64,000 bases of DNA from Bacillus sp. ISL-51. Its GTDB lineage: Bacteria; Bacillota; Bacilli; Bacillales; Bacillaceae. How positions within the stretch are numbered: the first letter of the stretch is position 1; every line of letters starts with the position of its first letter. Of this stretch, positions 34,361 to 43,434 are shown piece by piece. The stretch lies in contig NZ_JAGGQB010000003.1 of NCBI RefSeq assembly GCF_018613535.1, positions 248,001 to 312,000 on the forward strand, written 5' to 3'. The notes under the pieces are model-generated. The model had not been told where the DNA came from. It saw nothing but the letters and a program-made list of their open reading frames with translations, and did not search any database. The position numbers and the translations under genes are program-made.

Positions 34361-36073
34361 CTAGAGAGCTTTTGCTTTCATTTTTTCTTCAAATTGCTTC
34401 GGAAGCATGTCGCTTGAAAGATGGACGTTGTCGCTGTAATCGACCGGAATGTCGATGATAACAGGCCCCTCTGTATTCAAGCCTTTTTGCAGCACGTCTG
34501 CAAGCTGTTCCGGTGATTCGACACGCAATCCGGTAGCGCCGAAGCTTTCTGCATACTTTACGATGTCAATGTTTCCGAAATCTACGCATGATGTACGGTT
34601 ATATTTTTTCATTTGCTGGAACGCAACCATGTCATATGTGCTGTCATTCCAGACAAGATGAACGATAGATGATTTCAGGCGGACCGCCGTTTCCAATTCC
34701 ATTGCCGAGAACAGGAAGCCGCCGTCTCCTGATACGGAAACCACTTTTTCACCAGGATTCACTAATGTTGCGGCAATTGCCCAAGGAAGAGCTACGCCCA
34801 ATGTCTGCATTCCGTTGCTGATCAACAGCTTCAGCGGCTCATAAGCACGGAAATAGCGTGACATCCAAATGGCGTGAGAGCCGATATCACATGTAACAGT
34901 CACATTGTCATCGATTGCGCTGCGTAATTCCTGCACGATTTGCAATGGATGCACTCTGTCGGAATTGTGTTCAGCAGGAGCCTTTTCACTTTCAAGAAGC
35001 ATTTCTTTTAATTCGTCAAGCACTTCTTGTTTATGGCTGCACATATCAAATTTCACCGCATCATGTTCAATTTGTTTGACAGTGGCGGCGATATCACCTA
35101 ACAATTCAAGTTCCGGCTGGTATGCATGGTCGATATCCGCCTGAATCTCGTCAAGGTGGATAATGGCGCGGTCGCCTTTTACATTCCAGAACTTCGGATC
35201 GTACTCAATCGGATCATAACCGATCGTTAATACGACATCCGCCTGTTCAAGCAGAAGATCGCCCGGCTGGTTGCGGAACAGTCCGATCCGGCCGAAATAT
35301 TGGTCCTCCAGCTCTCTGGACAATGTGCCGGCACCTTGATATGTTTCCACGAACGGCAGTTTCGTTTTCGCAAGCAATTCGCGGATCGCTTTGACCGCTT
35401 CCGGTCTGCCGCCTTTCATACCGACTAACAGAACGGGGAGTTTCGCCGTCTGGATTTTTGCAATGGCTGCGCTGATTAATTCTTCCGGTGCAGGTCCTTG
35501 TTTCGGTGACGGCACGCTGCGCACGTTTTTCACACTTGTGATTTCATTCACAACATCTTGCGGAAAGCTCACAAAAGCTGCGCCTGCCTGACCTGCTGAC
35601 GCTGCCCTGAACGCGTTCGTTACCGCTTCTGGTATATTCCCTGTTTCCTGTACTTCTACACTGTATTTTGTAATCGGCTGAAATAACGCCGCGTTGTCCA
35701 ATGATTGGTGTGTCCGTTTTAACCGGTCGGACCGAATGACGTTTCCTGCCAGTGCCACTACCGGATCACCTTCTGTATTAGCCGTTAACAATCCGGTTGC
35801 TAAATTGGATGCCCCCGGGCCTGAAGTCACCAGGCATACTCCCGGTTTTCCCGTTAACCTTCCGACAGCCGCTGCCATAAACGCAGCGTTTTGTTCATGA
35901 CGGCACAAAACCAGTTCAGGTCCTTTATCTTTTAACGCATCAAATACCGCATCGATTTTTGCACCCGGAATGCCAAATACATGTGTGACACCTTGCTCCA
36001 CTAAGCAATCAACAACAAGCTCCGCCCCACGATTCTTTCCAGAGGTTTTTAATTCATTTGCTGCTTTTGCCAA
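34361..36073 (-). CDS. alsS: catabolic acetolactate synthase
   Basis: Thiamine-diphosphate enzyme that joins two pyruvates to acetolactate; overflow metabolism and pH control. 570 residues, the same as B. subtilis AlsS. The catalytic glutamate lies in [12 protein letters not shown] near 60, and the ThDP/Mg2+ motif is [18 protein letters not shown]...WND near 445-475. TTG at 36073 was chosen since AAGGAG lies at the right distance; a GTG nine bases upstream would overlap that site. It is divergent from its activator gene alsR. Confidence 0.94.
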   Translation of the reverse strand: MAKAANELKTSGKNRGAELVVDCLVEQGVTHVFGIPGAKIDAVFDALKDKGPELVLCRHEQNAAFMAAAVGRLTGKPGVCLVTSGPGASNLATGLLTANTEGDPVVALAGNVIRSDRLKRTHQSLDNAALFQPITKYSVEVQETGNIPEAVTNAFRAASAGQAGAAFVSFPQDVVNEITSVKNVRSVPSPKQGPAPEELISAAIAKIQTAKLPVLLVGMKGGRPEAVKAIRELLAKTKLPFVETYQGAGTLSRELEDQYFGRIGLFRNQPGDLLLEQADVVLTIGYDPIEYDPKFWNVKGDRAIIHLDEIQADIDHAYQPELELLGDIAATVKQIEHDAVKFDMCSHKQEVLDELKEMLLESEKAPAEHNSDRVHPLQIVQELRSAIDDNVTVTCDIGSHAIWMSRYFRAYEPLKLLISNGMQTLGVALPWAIAATLVNPGEKVVSVSGDGGFLFSAMELETAVRLKSSIVHLVWNDSTYDMVAFQQMKKYNRTSCVDFGNIDIVKYAESFGATGLRVESPEQLADVLQKGLNTEGPVIIDIPVDYSDNVHLSSDMLPKQFEEKMKAKAL

Positions 36074-36134
36074 CACCCTCACTCCTTATTATGCATATTA
36101 AATATAAAATTTTAAGTAATTTGTGATATTATTC

Positions 36135-36164
36135 ACTATACACTCTTTGGAAATTGACCTCCAA
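36135..36164 (-). promoter_or_regulatory. alsSD promoter
   Basis: Minus strand TTGGAG (36164-36159), 18 bases, TATAGT (36140-36135). The imperfect -35 and long spacer suit an activator-dependent promoter. It overlaps the -35 of the divergent alsR promoter. Confidence 0.5.
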
Positions 36165-36183
36165 TATCAATTCGCCGTATGAT
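36154..36183 (+). promoter_or_regulatory. alsR promoter
   Basis: TTGACC (36154-36159), 18 bases, TATGAT (36178-36183), about 45 bases before alsR and back-to-back with the alsS promoter. Confidence 0.5.
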
Positions 36184-36229
36184 TAATATGTTTCACGAAT
36201 AATTAACCAAAGGAAAGGAATGGTTAAGG

Positions 36230-37138
36230 ATGGAGCTGCGCCACCTTCAATACTTTATTGCCGTTGCCGAAGAACTTCATTTCGGCAAAGCCGCGCTTCG
36301 GCTGAATATGACCCAGCCGCCCCTAAGCCAGCAGATCAAACAGCTCGAAAAAGAAGTAGGCGTGACCTTATTGAAGCGGACGAAACGGGTTGTGGAGCTT
36401 TCTGCAGCCGGAGAAAGTTTTTTAAAACACAGCAGAAACGCAATCGAACAAATAGACAAAGCGATTGAAATGGCTCAGCGGACAGCCCGGGGGGAACTCG
36501 GCCGCCTCGTCGTCGGCTTTGTCGGCTCGGCTACATATGAATTTCTGCCGCCGATCATTCGGGAGTTTCGTGAATTATTCCCCTCCGTTAAGGTAGACCT
36601 GCGTGAAATATCTTCTTTCAGACAGCAAGAAGAGCTCTTAAAGGGGAATATTGATATCGGCATCCTTCATCCGCCTTTGCAGCACTCGGCATTACATATG
36701 GAAAAAGTGCAAAGCAGTCCGTGCATTCTCGCTTTGCCGAAACAGCACCCGCTTGCCGCTAAGAAAATAATAGAAATTCAAGATTTAGAAAATGAACCGA
36801 TTATCACCTTGGCTAAAGAAACATGGCCGACTTTATATCTTGAATTTGTAAATTTCTGTGAACAGGCAGGTTTTAAACCGAAAATCATTCAAGAAGCGAC
36901 GGAATACCAAATGGTGATTGGATTGGTAAGCGCGGGCATTGGCATTACCTTTGTGCCCTCTTCAGCCAAAAAGCTGTTCAACCTTGAAGTCGCCTACCGG
37001 GACATCAATCATATACAGCTTACCGCCGAATGGGTCATCGCCTATCGCAAGGATAACCAAAATCCGATTTTGAAACATTTTCTCGATATTGTGAATAAAC
37101 GCCAGGCTTTATTACAAGCGAACGTGACAAACACATAA
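36230..37138 (+). CDS. alsR: LysR-type activator of acetoin synthesis AlsR
   Basis: LysR-family activator of alsSD, responding to acetate and growth phase. 302 residues. The N-terminal winged helix-turn-helix MELRHLQYFIAVAEE...LNMTQPPLSQQIKQLE lies at about 1-40, the substrate-binding domain from about 92 (VVGFVGSATYEFLPPII). ATG at 36230, ribosome site AAAGGAA. Divergent from alsS with facing promoters, the common LysR arrangement. A terminator follows. Confidence 0.93.
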   Translation: MELRHLQYFIAVAEELHFGKAALRLNMTQPPLSQQIKQLEKEVGVTLLKRTKRVVELSAAGESFLKHSRNAIEQIDKAIEMAQRTARGELGRLVVGFVGSATYEFLPPIIREFRELFPSVKVDLREISSFRQQEELLKGNIDIGILHPPLQHSALHMEKVQSSPCILALPKQHPLAAKKIIEIQDLENEPIITLAKETWPTLYLEFVNFCEQAGFKPKIIQEATEYQMVIGLVSAGIGITFVPSSAKKLFNLEVAYRDINHIQLTAEWVIAYRKDNQNPILKHFLDIVNKRQALLQANVTNT

Positions 37139-37174
37139 AAAAGGAGGCACGCCGAAGAGCAGCCTCTTTTTTTT
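37137..37174 (+). terminator. terminator after alsR
   Basis: AAAAGGAGGC pairs with GCCTCTTTT (one wobble pair) around a 13-base loop, with an 8-base T-run. Confidence 0.75.
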
Positions 37175-37335
37175 GTGTGGCTTTTATGGATTTTTATGAA
37201 ATTAATAGAAACGCTCAGTACACCTTACAGCCGGTACTCGTATACATACAGTACAACTGATTAGAAGGGATAAAAATACTGGTGCGGCATTTACCTATTC
37301 AAAAGGAGGCAGGACATATTTCACATATAAACGTC

Positions 37336-38670
37336 ATGTTAACCCTGATTTCATTTTTGTTGACAATCATTCTTATATTTTGGAGACCAAAAGGATTAAA
37401 TGAAGCCGTGCCTGCAACACTGGGCGCCATTCTCGTTTTACTATGCGGGACTGTTTCCCTTTATGACTTGTGGGATATTGGGTCAAAAGTCACCGAAGCA
37501 TCTCTTACGATTATTTCCACGATGGTCATGGCTATTGCGTTAGAAAGCTTCGGTTTTTTTTACTGGGTGGCAGCCAAGCTGCTTCATCGAGCAAAAGGAT
37601 CAGGCATCCGGCTTTTTTGGTTAACGAATCTGCTTTGTTTTTCTATGACTCTTTTCCTGAATAACGACGGCAGTGTGTTAATCACCACCCCCATTTTACT
37701 GTTGGTTTTAAAATATCTCGGGCTGAAAAAACATCAAAAAACACCTTATTTGATAAGCGGCGTCTTAATTGCGACAGCGGCAAGCACCCCTATCGGCGTA
37801 AGTAATATCGTTAATTTAATTTCCCTCAAAATGATTGGAATGGATCTTTATTTGTATACCAATATGATGTTCGTCCCCGGTATATTGGGGCTTATATTTA
37901 TGGCGTTCCTGCTGTTTGCTTTCTTTTACAAACGCCTGCCGAAACAGCTGCCCGAAATTCCGTCTTATTTTGATTCCCTGGAGCATAAAAGATACCATCC
38001 TCTCCAGCCCGGCCCTGAGCTGACAGGAGACAGCCGGACGAAAGTCATGTTTTGTGTCTTGATGTTTGTTTTTTTAGTCAGAATCAGTTTATTTGCAGCT
38101 TCGTACACCGGCATATCAGTTTCACTTGTGGCAGTTATCAGCTCTGTCATCCTGCTCAGCTGGAGATGGTGTTATTTAAAAATAGGCCCAAAAGATTTAT
38201 TATTAAAAGCGCCTTGGCATATTTTTGTTTTTGCCTTCACTATGTATATTGTCATCTACGGGCTGCATAATATCGGACTGACCGCATTGCTGGTTCAATA
38301 TCTCGAGCCTTATGTATCACAAAGCATCGCCCACGCGGCATTTATTATGGGTCCGGCTACATCTGTCCTCTCTAACCTATTTAACAACCATCCCGCCTTA
38401 ATGATCAGCACCTTGACGTTAACTGAAATGACGATTGACCCATTAACCGCAAAAATCATTTATCTGACAAATATTATCGGCAGTGATATCGGGTCTTTGC
38501 TTTTGCCGATCGGAACATTAGCTACACTCATTTGGATGCACATTTTAAAACAGCACGGCGAAAAAGTCTCTTGGAAAGAATACGTGAAAACAACTATCAT
38601 TGTGATTCCGCTTACTGTCTTATTTACCCTGACTATTTTATATCTTTGGATCAGTTGGATTTATCTATAG
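37336..38670 (+). CDS. ywrK: ArsB/NhaD-type (ion transporter superfamily) permease YwrK
   Basis: Membrane transporter related to ArsB arsenite/antimonite permeases, 444 residues from ATG at 37336, about eleven helices; no arsenic genes lie nearby and the substrate is unproven. Motifs: NNDGSVLITTPI (helix-loop typical of the family), ATAASTPIGVSNIVNL, SNLFNNHPALMI and ITNIIGSDIG-like TNIIGSDIGSLL. The start is uncertain. AAAAGGAGG ends at 37309 with no ATG, GTG or TTG at normal distance; the ATG is 26 bases further on, an ATT lies 8 bases away, and a GTG at 37282 lies before it. ATG was taken because the length then matches B. subtilis YwrK. Confidence 0.82.
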   Translation: MLTLISFLLTIILIFWRPKGLNEAVPATLGAILVLLCGTVSLYDLWDIGSKVTEASLTIISTMVMAIALESFGFFYWVAAKLLHRAKGSGIRLFWLTNLLCFSMTLFLNNDGSVLITTPILLLVLKYLGLKKHQKTPYLISGVLIATAASTPIGVSNIVNLISLKMIGMDLYLYTNMMFVPGILGLIFMAFLLFAFFYKRLPKQLPEIPSYFDSLEHKRYHPLQPGPELTGDSRTKVMFCVLMFVFLVRISLFAASYTGISVSLVAVISSVILLSWRWCYLKIGPKDLLLKAPWHIFVFAFTMYIVIYGLHNIGLTALLVQYLEPYVSQSIAHAAFIMGPATSVLSNLFNNHPALMISTLTLTEMTIDPLTAKIIYLTNIIGSDIGSLLLPIGTLATLIWMHILKQHGEKVSWKEYVKTTIIVIPLTVLFTLTILYLWISWIYL

Positions 38671-38691
38671 AAGTGGAACAGGTTCAATAAA

Positions 38692-38722
38692 AAAACTGCC
38701 TTCTGTAAAAAGAGGCAGTTTT
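38692..38722. terminator. bidirectional terminator between ywrK and ywrJ
   Basis: AAAACTGCCT pairs with AGGCAGTTTT (10 bp, 11-base loop), with flanking A and T runs. Confidence 0.8.
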
Positions 38723-38727
38723 ATCAT

Positions 38728-39402
38728 TTATGGAAGATGCATGGTTTTTAAATGATTCAATTTCCAAAAAACCGTATTTCCGCTCGCATCGTTCAGTTCA
38801 AGGATATTATCTGAAACATTCTTTAACAGCCCCACTTTGTTCGGCAGATCCCCTAAATCCAATATAATCAGCTGACCGATATATTTTTTTAATTGCTCTT
38901 CAAAATTTCGGACAAGCGGGACATTAGAAGGAACAACCGGCAGCTCTGAGCTTTTTAATGTGTAGGGCGTTTGCTCAGTGGAGTAAGGAGTCAGCCATTT
39001 TAAATGATGCATTGAGATAAAAAGAGTCTTATAAACAGGAGAGAAGAATACGATATAGTCATTTAAAACACTTGTTACATATCCATGGATGGAGCGGTCC
39101 CCTGTAACGAATATTTCTGTAAATTTGCCTTTTATATTGAGAAGCGTATTCCGGTAAGAAAATGAATTCTCCAGCGTTTCGGAATGCGGATTTTCTTTTT
39201 TTGTGTAAGCTCCTTCATTTAAATCGCCCGGAAACGCCAGATTCATCCGCTGAAGGTGCAATAGCGGTATATATAAAAAATGCCGGCCGTCATAAATCAC
39301 AATGATATCCTGCCCGATATCTAACAGTGTCCCTGTGAAATTCGTATTTCCCGAAATCTCGATGTCTACTTGTTTATCCACAAACTTGCTCAAACCAGCC
39401 AT
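38728..39402 (-). CDS. ywrJ: CotB-related protein YwrJ
   Basis: Unknown function, 224 residues, likely spore-associated by context and by likeness to CotB. It is built of Sm-like/SH3-like repeats, as in CotB: residues 10-50 (VDIEISGNTNFTGTLLDIGQDIIVIYDG), about 85-130 and about 170-224 (IGQLIILDLGD...NILELNDASG). It lacks the Ser-rich CotB tail. ATG at 39402 has GGGGG upstream. It lies just downstream of cotB with a 39-base gap, probably in one transcript. Confidence 0.8.
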   Translation of the reverse strand: MAGLSKFVDKQVDIEISGNTNFTGTLLDIGQDIIVIYDGRHFLYIPLLHLQRMNLAFPGDLNEGAYTKKENPHSETLENSFSYRNTLLNIKGKFTEIFVTGDRSIHGYVTSVLNDYIVFFSPVYKTLFISMHHLKWLTPYSTEQTPYTLKSSELPVVPSNVPLVRNFEEQLKKYIGQLIILDLGDLPNKVGLLKNVSDNILELNDASGNTVFWKLNHLKTMHLP

Positions 39403-39441
39403 TTGTTTCCCCCTCTCCGCCTTATTTGTCATTCATCGCTT

Positions 39442-40383
39442 TCACTTACGGCCGCGCTTCCACCGATAATCCACCGTTCTTAACACCGTTCCGTAATTGT
39501 ATGAGTCCTCTTTGTATGAGTCCTTTTCTCTTCTTTTTGAGGATCGATGTGATCTTGAAGATCTTGAAGATCTTGAAGATCTTGAAGATCTTGAAGATCT
39601 TGAAGATCCTGAAGATCGTGATGAAGTCCCAGTTCTTTTAGAAGAAGTATGTGACGGCACTTCTTCTGATTTCTCCTCGGCGGACTCCTTCTCATTTTGT
39701 TCCTCTTCTTTTTTAGCCGCACCTTTAGAACCCGCGCTGATGCTTTTGATATGAAAAGGATGGATCCGCAGAACTTCTTTATCCTTTACAAGGGTATAGT
39801 GACCTTCCGAATTATCAACAAGTATACCTTCTACGGCTTCCGGACCCCCGCGGTTGATGGAAACCCATTTGTGGGTCATGCTTTTAAATATACCGTGAAA
39901 GTCATCAGCCATTTCATAGTCCGCTGGCTCATCAGTTTCGTCATCTGCCGCGTTTTCCACGCTCACACTTTTAATATGGTCCGTGTTAAAGTACACAATT
40001 CCGTCATCCTCGGTTTCCAGCACAAGGAAATCATCTCCGGCTTCGTGAAGCTTTCCCTTTTTTGATTCCGGACCGCCCTGATTCAATTGAACAGTCTGGC
40101 TGATCATCCGGTGAATCAATTCTTGAAAATCATCAGCCTCGGCACATTCAATTGCCTCAGCCGGAGATAAGGTATTATTCGTATCTTCAGTAACGCTTTT
40201 GACATGCTTCCATTGATAATAAATGATGTTATTATCAACCTGGAGAGCGATATAATCCGTTTTGATATCTGCTAATCTGCCGGTCTTAGACTCGGGACCT
40301 CCCCGGTAGACAGTAATCACTTTTCCTTCCATCGAATTTAGAAAGTTGTAATCAGACCGTTGCCGATTCGTATTGCGTCTCAT
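39442..40383 (-). CDS. cotB: outer spore coat protein CotB
   Basis: Outer coat protein, known in B. subtilis to be matured and phosphorylated through CotH and CotG. 313 residues: three repeats, each with a GGPE core (YRGGPESKTG near 25, NQGGPESKKG near 103, NRGGPEAVEG near 180), then an acidic/Lys stretch. A Ser-Arg region (SSR repeated, about 255-285) follows, and a C-terminal YGTVLRTVDYRWKR. The SSR stretch comes from a 9-bp tandem repeat in the DNA and is shorter than the Ser/Lys-rich tail of B. subtilis CotB (about 380 residues). AGGAGGAC precedes the ATG. Confidence 0.92.
   Translation of the reverse strand: MRRNTNRQRSDYNFLNSMEGKVITVYRGGPESKTGRLADIKTDYIALQVDNNIIYYQWKHVKSVTEDTNNTLSPAEAIECAEADDFQELIHRMISQTVQLNQGGPESKKGKLHEAGDDFLVLETEDDGIVYFNTDHIKSVSVENAADDETDEPADYEMADDFHGIFKSMTHKWVSINRGGPEAVEGILVDNSEGHYTLVKDKEVLRIHPFHIKSISAGSKGAAKKEEEQNEKESAEEKSEEVPSHTSSKRTGTSSRSSGSSRSSRSSRSSRSSRSSRSHRSSKRREKDSYKEDSYNYGTVLRTVDYRWKRGRK
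39554..39616. repeat. 9-bp tandem repeat inside cotB
   Basis: Six perfect copies of CTTGAAGAT (39554-39607) and one variant (39608-39616), coding for Ser-Ser-Arg on the minus strand. The unit length keeps the frame if copy number changes. Confidence 0.95.
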
Positions 40384-40502
40384 CTATTGTCCTCCTAGTT
40401 ATTTATACATATTGGCAAACCATAATGCATATATACGTATCCCGATTATTTTAGGAACTGCTTCACCAGCCTATTTGTATAAAATCCTTCTTTCTGCCCA
40501 AT

Positions 40503-41597
40503 TCAGACATTCCATTGTCTTAATTCACTCATAATGAAGGCTGACCGTTCTTTAATATATTCGCAGATCACATCGGGCTCCCGATCAAAGCGGTCAATCT
40601 CATCTTTTTTATAAGGATCGTTCAGAACATAAGGCCTGATTTGCTCATAGAGCGACATGACTTTCGGTTTCATATGTTCAATTGTAAATTGCGTTTTGAG
40701 CGTCTCATCCAAAATCCTTTGATACGCTTTGCGGAAATACGGTTCATCCAGAAGCCTTGCCGTCAAAGTATTAAACCCCTGGATTCTGACATAATCCGCA
40801 TCCATCCGCTCCCCGTGAATGTCTCTTCCCCACGTGGCATCGTAGTCCCATGGGATGACTTCAAACAGGCCTGTTTCATGATTCCTGTACAATGCGTAAT
40901 TATGAACAAACCCGTCGTAGTTTGACGTAAAGACGATGCCGGCAAGCCACCGCAAATACTTATCCACATGCAAGTGCTTCACAATTTCCGCCTTGAACTC
41001 TGACTTTGGCACCGTATTAATTTTATAGATCATATCCTGTAAGCGGAAATCGTCTTCTTCCGTTCCCGTTTTCTTTTCATATCCCAGTTCAAGTGATGTT
41101 TTCGTATCCCGCTCAAGGTCGCTGACGAGTGAGAAATTGGCGTCATCATCAACTGCGTAAAATATAGCGCCTTTGGCCATGTTCCTTTTCGCCAGAAAGT
41201 ATTCATCTACTGACTCAAGCTCAAGATAAATCCCTTCATTTTTACCGTTGATTTGGATGGAAACGAAATCCGCTCTCGGTGACAGTGTGCCAAGCTCTGC
41301 GAAAAAATCCAGAGACAGTTTGTTCCGCATCATGGACGGGTCCTTGTACTCGGCATTCAAATGGATTTCTTTAGCTCCGCGATATGTTTTTGGCTGATAA
41401 AAGGCGATGTGATACGATTTTTTCTTAAAATCTCTTATATGAGAGCCGCGATACGCCAGATCAATATCCAGCCGTTTTTGTCTAACTCTCAGCACAGCAG
41501 GCACCGGATCATCATCCCAGATGTCTTTTTTCAGCTCCCGTAAGTCTTTCGGGTGAACAAACAGCTGGTACAGAGGCAATGTTGATTGGTTTTTCAC
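40503..41597 (-). CDS. cotH: spore coat protein kinase CotH
   Basis: Atypical protein kinase that controls outer coat assembly and phosphorylates CotB and CotG. 364 residues. The metal/catalytic motif IPWDYDATWGRDIHG near 248-262 holds the essential aspartates. LSLDFFAELG and YGYEKKTG-type loops are also present. The GTG start has AAGGGGG about 8 bases upstream. It is divergent from cotG; in B. subtilis the cotH transcript starts beyond cotG and runs antisense through it. Confidence 0.93.
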   Translation of the reverse strand: MKNQSTLPLYQLFVHPKDLRELKKDIWDDDPVPAVLRVRQKRLDIDLAYRGSHIRDFKKKSYHIAFYQPKTYRGAKEIHLNAEYKDPSMMRNKLSLDFFAELGTLSPRADFVSIQINGKNEGIYLELESVDEYFLAKRNMAKGAIFYAVDDDANFSLVSDLERDTKTSLELGYEKKTGTEEDDFRLQDMIYKINTVPKSEFKAEIVKHLHVDKYLRWLAGIVFTSNYDGFVHNYALYRNHETGLFEVIPWDYDATWGRDIHGERMDADYVRIQGFNTLTARLLDEPYFRKAYQRILDETLKTQFTIEHMKPKVMSLYEQIRPYVLNDPYKKDEIDRFDREPDVICEYIKERSAFIMSELRQWNV

Positions 41598-41738
41598 CTG
41601 TAAACCCCCTTGCAGAATTTTAGGCTATTCCATTTTTACAAAACTCAGCAGAACACTTATACACTTTTTTCATCCCAGCGTACTATGTGGTAGTAAGGAG
41701 CGCATCCTTAAACTAAATTTCAAAGAGGAGGTTTCAAA

Positions 41739-42170
41739 ATGGGCCACTATTCCCATTCTGATATCAAAGAAGCGGTAAGATCCGCAAGCAACGAGGGATT
41801 GAAAAGTTATTTGTACCAAGAGCCGCACAGCAGAAAAAGCAGTAAGAAAAAATCTCGCAGCCATAAAAAATCGCACCGTTCTCACAAAAAATCTCGCAGC
41901 CATAAAAAATCTTTCTGTTCTCACAAAAGATCCCGCAGCCATAAAAAATCTTTCTGTTCTCACAAAAGATCTCGCAGCCATAAAAAATCTTTCTGTTCTC
42001 ACAAAAGATCCCGCAGCCATAAAAAAAATTGCCGTTCCAAAAAACGCTCTTACAAAAAACCTTACCGTGCTCAAAAGAAAAAACAAAACGGCAAAAAAGA
42101 CGATTACTGCAGCAAAACAGAGTATTGGAAAGACGGAAATATATGGGTTGTAAAAAAATCCTACAAATAA
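41739..42170 (+). CDS. cotG: spore coat protein CotG, Lys/Ser/His repeat protein
   Basis: Outer coat morphogenetic protein, 143 residues (about 195 in B. subtilis). N-terminal MGHYSHSDIKEAVRSA, then 13-residue repeats of the type SRSHKKSFCSHKR, then a C-terminal EYWKDGNIWVVKKSYK. Cys in the repeats may form disulphides, and Ser residues are CotH targets. AGAGGAGG precedes the ATG. Only about six repeats are present, so the central region is short. The composition is extremely basic. Confidence 0.92.
   Translation: MGHYSHSDIKEAVRSASNEGLKSYLYQEPHSRKSSKKKSRSHKKSHRSHKKSRSHKKSFCSHKRSRSHKKSFCSHKRSRSHKKSFCSHKRSRSHKKNCRSKKRSYKKPYRAQKKKQNGKKDDYCSKTEYWKDGNIWVVKKSYK
41839..42030. repeat. 39-bp tandem repeats inside cotG
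   Basis: Consecutive 39-base units beginning TCTCGCAGCCATAAAAAATC; three are almost identical (from about 41892, 41931 and 41970), flanked by diverged partial copies. They encode the 13-residue CotG repeat. Confidence 0.9.
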
Positions 42171-42354
42171 TCCGTGAAAAACCGAATATTGTTTGTATAT
42201 AGGCTGCCGGCTAACGGAAGCCTTTTTTTTCCTCCGCTTTTTCCTCATATAGATATATGTCACGAAATAAGATATGCAACCCGGTCTCTTTTGTTGTTTT
42301 TCTGGATTTTCTTTCGTTATAATTAATTCATACTCAAGAAAGGCGGTCGATGTC

Positions 42355-42975
42355 ATGTATACATTACGAGCGGAGGAACTTAGCGGAAAGGCCATCTACA
42401 AATTGCTTTCGGGTACCGTGGTACCGCGGCCGATCGCATTTGTCACTACGCTTTCATCCATTAACGGCGCTATAAACGCAGCGCCATTCAGTTTTTATAA
42501 CGTTGTCAGTGCAGATCCGCCGCTTCTTGCCATCTCTGTCAGCAGAGAGGACGGACGACAGAAGGATACCGCCAGAAACGCACTGGCGAATAAGGAATTT
42601 GTCGTGCATGTCAGCGATGAGTCAATCATTGAGGACATTAACAAAACGGCGGCACGACTTGACCCTGACGCCAGTGAACTTGATCTGACAGCCCTTTCCG
42701 CTGCAGAGAGCGCCTGTGTCAGCGTACCCGGCATTAAAGAAGCAAAAGTCAGATTTGAATGCAGACTGGAGCACCATCTTCCGTTCCAAAACGACCGCGG
42801 GGAAACCACGACTGACCTCATCATCGGCAGAGTCGTTTGTTTTCATTTAGACGATAAAGTATACGATGCAGGTAAAGGCTACATACGGACTGATGCATTA
42901 CAGCCCGCAGCGAGGCTTGCGGGGAATGAGTACGCCAAACTCGGTGAGAAATATACGCTTGTTCGTCCAACCTGA
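42355..42975 (+). CDS. ywrF: flavin reductase-like FMN-binding protein YwrF
   Basis: Flavoprotein with the flavin-reductase split-barrel fold, 206 residues, partner reaction unknown. LLSGTVVPRPIAFVTTLSSINGAINAAPFSFYNVVSADPPLLAIS (about 17-61) is the FMN-binding core; NEYAKLGE lies at the C-terminus. ATG at 42355 has AAAGGCGG upstream; the longer frame from 42274 was not used. Same place as in B. subtilis. Terminator follows. Confidence 0.88.
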   Translation: MYTLRAEELSGKAIYKLLSGTVVPRPIAFVTTLSSINGAINAAPFSFYNVVSADPPLLAISVSREDGRQKDTARNALANKEFVVHVSDESIIEDINKTAARLDPDASELDLTALSAAESACVSVPGIKEAKVRFECRLEHHLPFQNDRGETTTDLIIGRVVCFHLDDKVYDAGKGYIRTDALQPAARLAGNEYAKLGEKYTLVRPT

Positions 42976-43007
42976 AACAACCGCCATTTTAATAGAAGAA
43001 ACTAGTC

Positions 43008-43038
43008 AAAAAGACCCCTTTTACAAAGGGGCTTTTTT
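43008..43038 (+). terminator. terminator after ywrF
   Basis: AAAAAGACCCCTTT pairs with AAAGGGGCTTTTT (one mismatch, loop TAC), with T-run. Confidence 0.85.
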
Positions 43039-43054
43039 CTCTTATTTATAAAAT

Positions 43055-43255
43055 TTACAAAGTCTTTAAACTGCATGCCCGCTCCCTGCACAGGGTGCCA
43101 AAACGCATTTGCGTAATGAGCTTCCAGCTGGCAGGAATGTCCCGCTCTTTTTTCACTTCATCATCAACAAACTGAAGCATGCCTGATGACTGTTCAGACC
43201 ACATAGGGAAACTGTCGGCATATATGCAGTGTATGTATTTCCAGAAAACAATCAC
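43055..43255 (-). pseudogene. remnant of a nitroreductase-family gene (COG3560 type)
   Basis: The 66-residue frame contains YADSFPMWSEQSSGM and then DDEVKKERDIPASWKLITQ with FGTL. These are the C-terminal parts of fungal Frm2/Hbn1-like bacterial nitroreductases, where about 22 residues (the QFVVWTALE...NPLI part) normally lie between them. Here they are joined directly at about 43166, so there is an internal deletion. The N-terminal two thirds is absent, and no ribosome site is seen. Recognised from memory of the family, not by search. Confidence 0.6.
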
Positions 43256-43434
43256 GGAATTTCATTGAACCGCTCGCTATTTTCCAATAACCTCCCCTGG
43301 ACAATTCAGAGAATCTCTTCGTTTTACATCTTTTTATATTTTTCATTTCTTCTGAGATCCATCCTATCCGCATTGCGCAGAACTTTTAAGATGGTTATGC
43401 GTAAATAAAAGAAGACAGGAAAGGAGTAAGTGAT

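Noticed and set aside
39497-39754. Acidic Leu-Glu-Asp repeat ORF on the plus strand at cotB
   Set aside because: Shadow of the 9-bp repeat in cotB; no start signal.
39554-42030. Repeat arrays in cotB and cotG considered as CRISPR-like
   Set aside because: They are coding tandem repeats without spacers, and no cas genes are present.
41670-42395. 241-codon open frame antisense to cotG, hydrophobic repeats
   Set aside because: It is the complement of the CotG Lys/Ser repeats, which lack stop codons on the other strand. It has no ribosome site or family likeness. The cotH transcript may cross it, but a protein is not supported.
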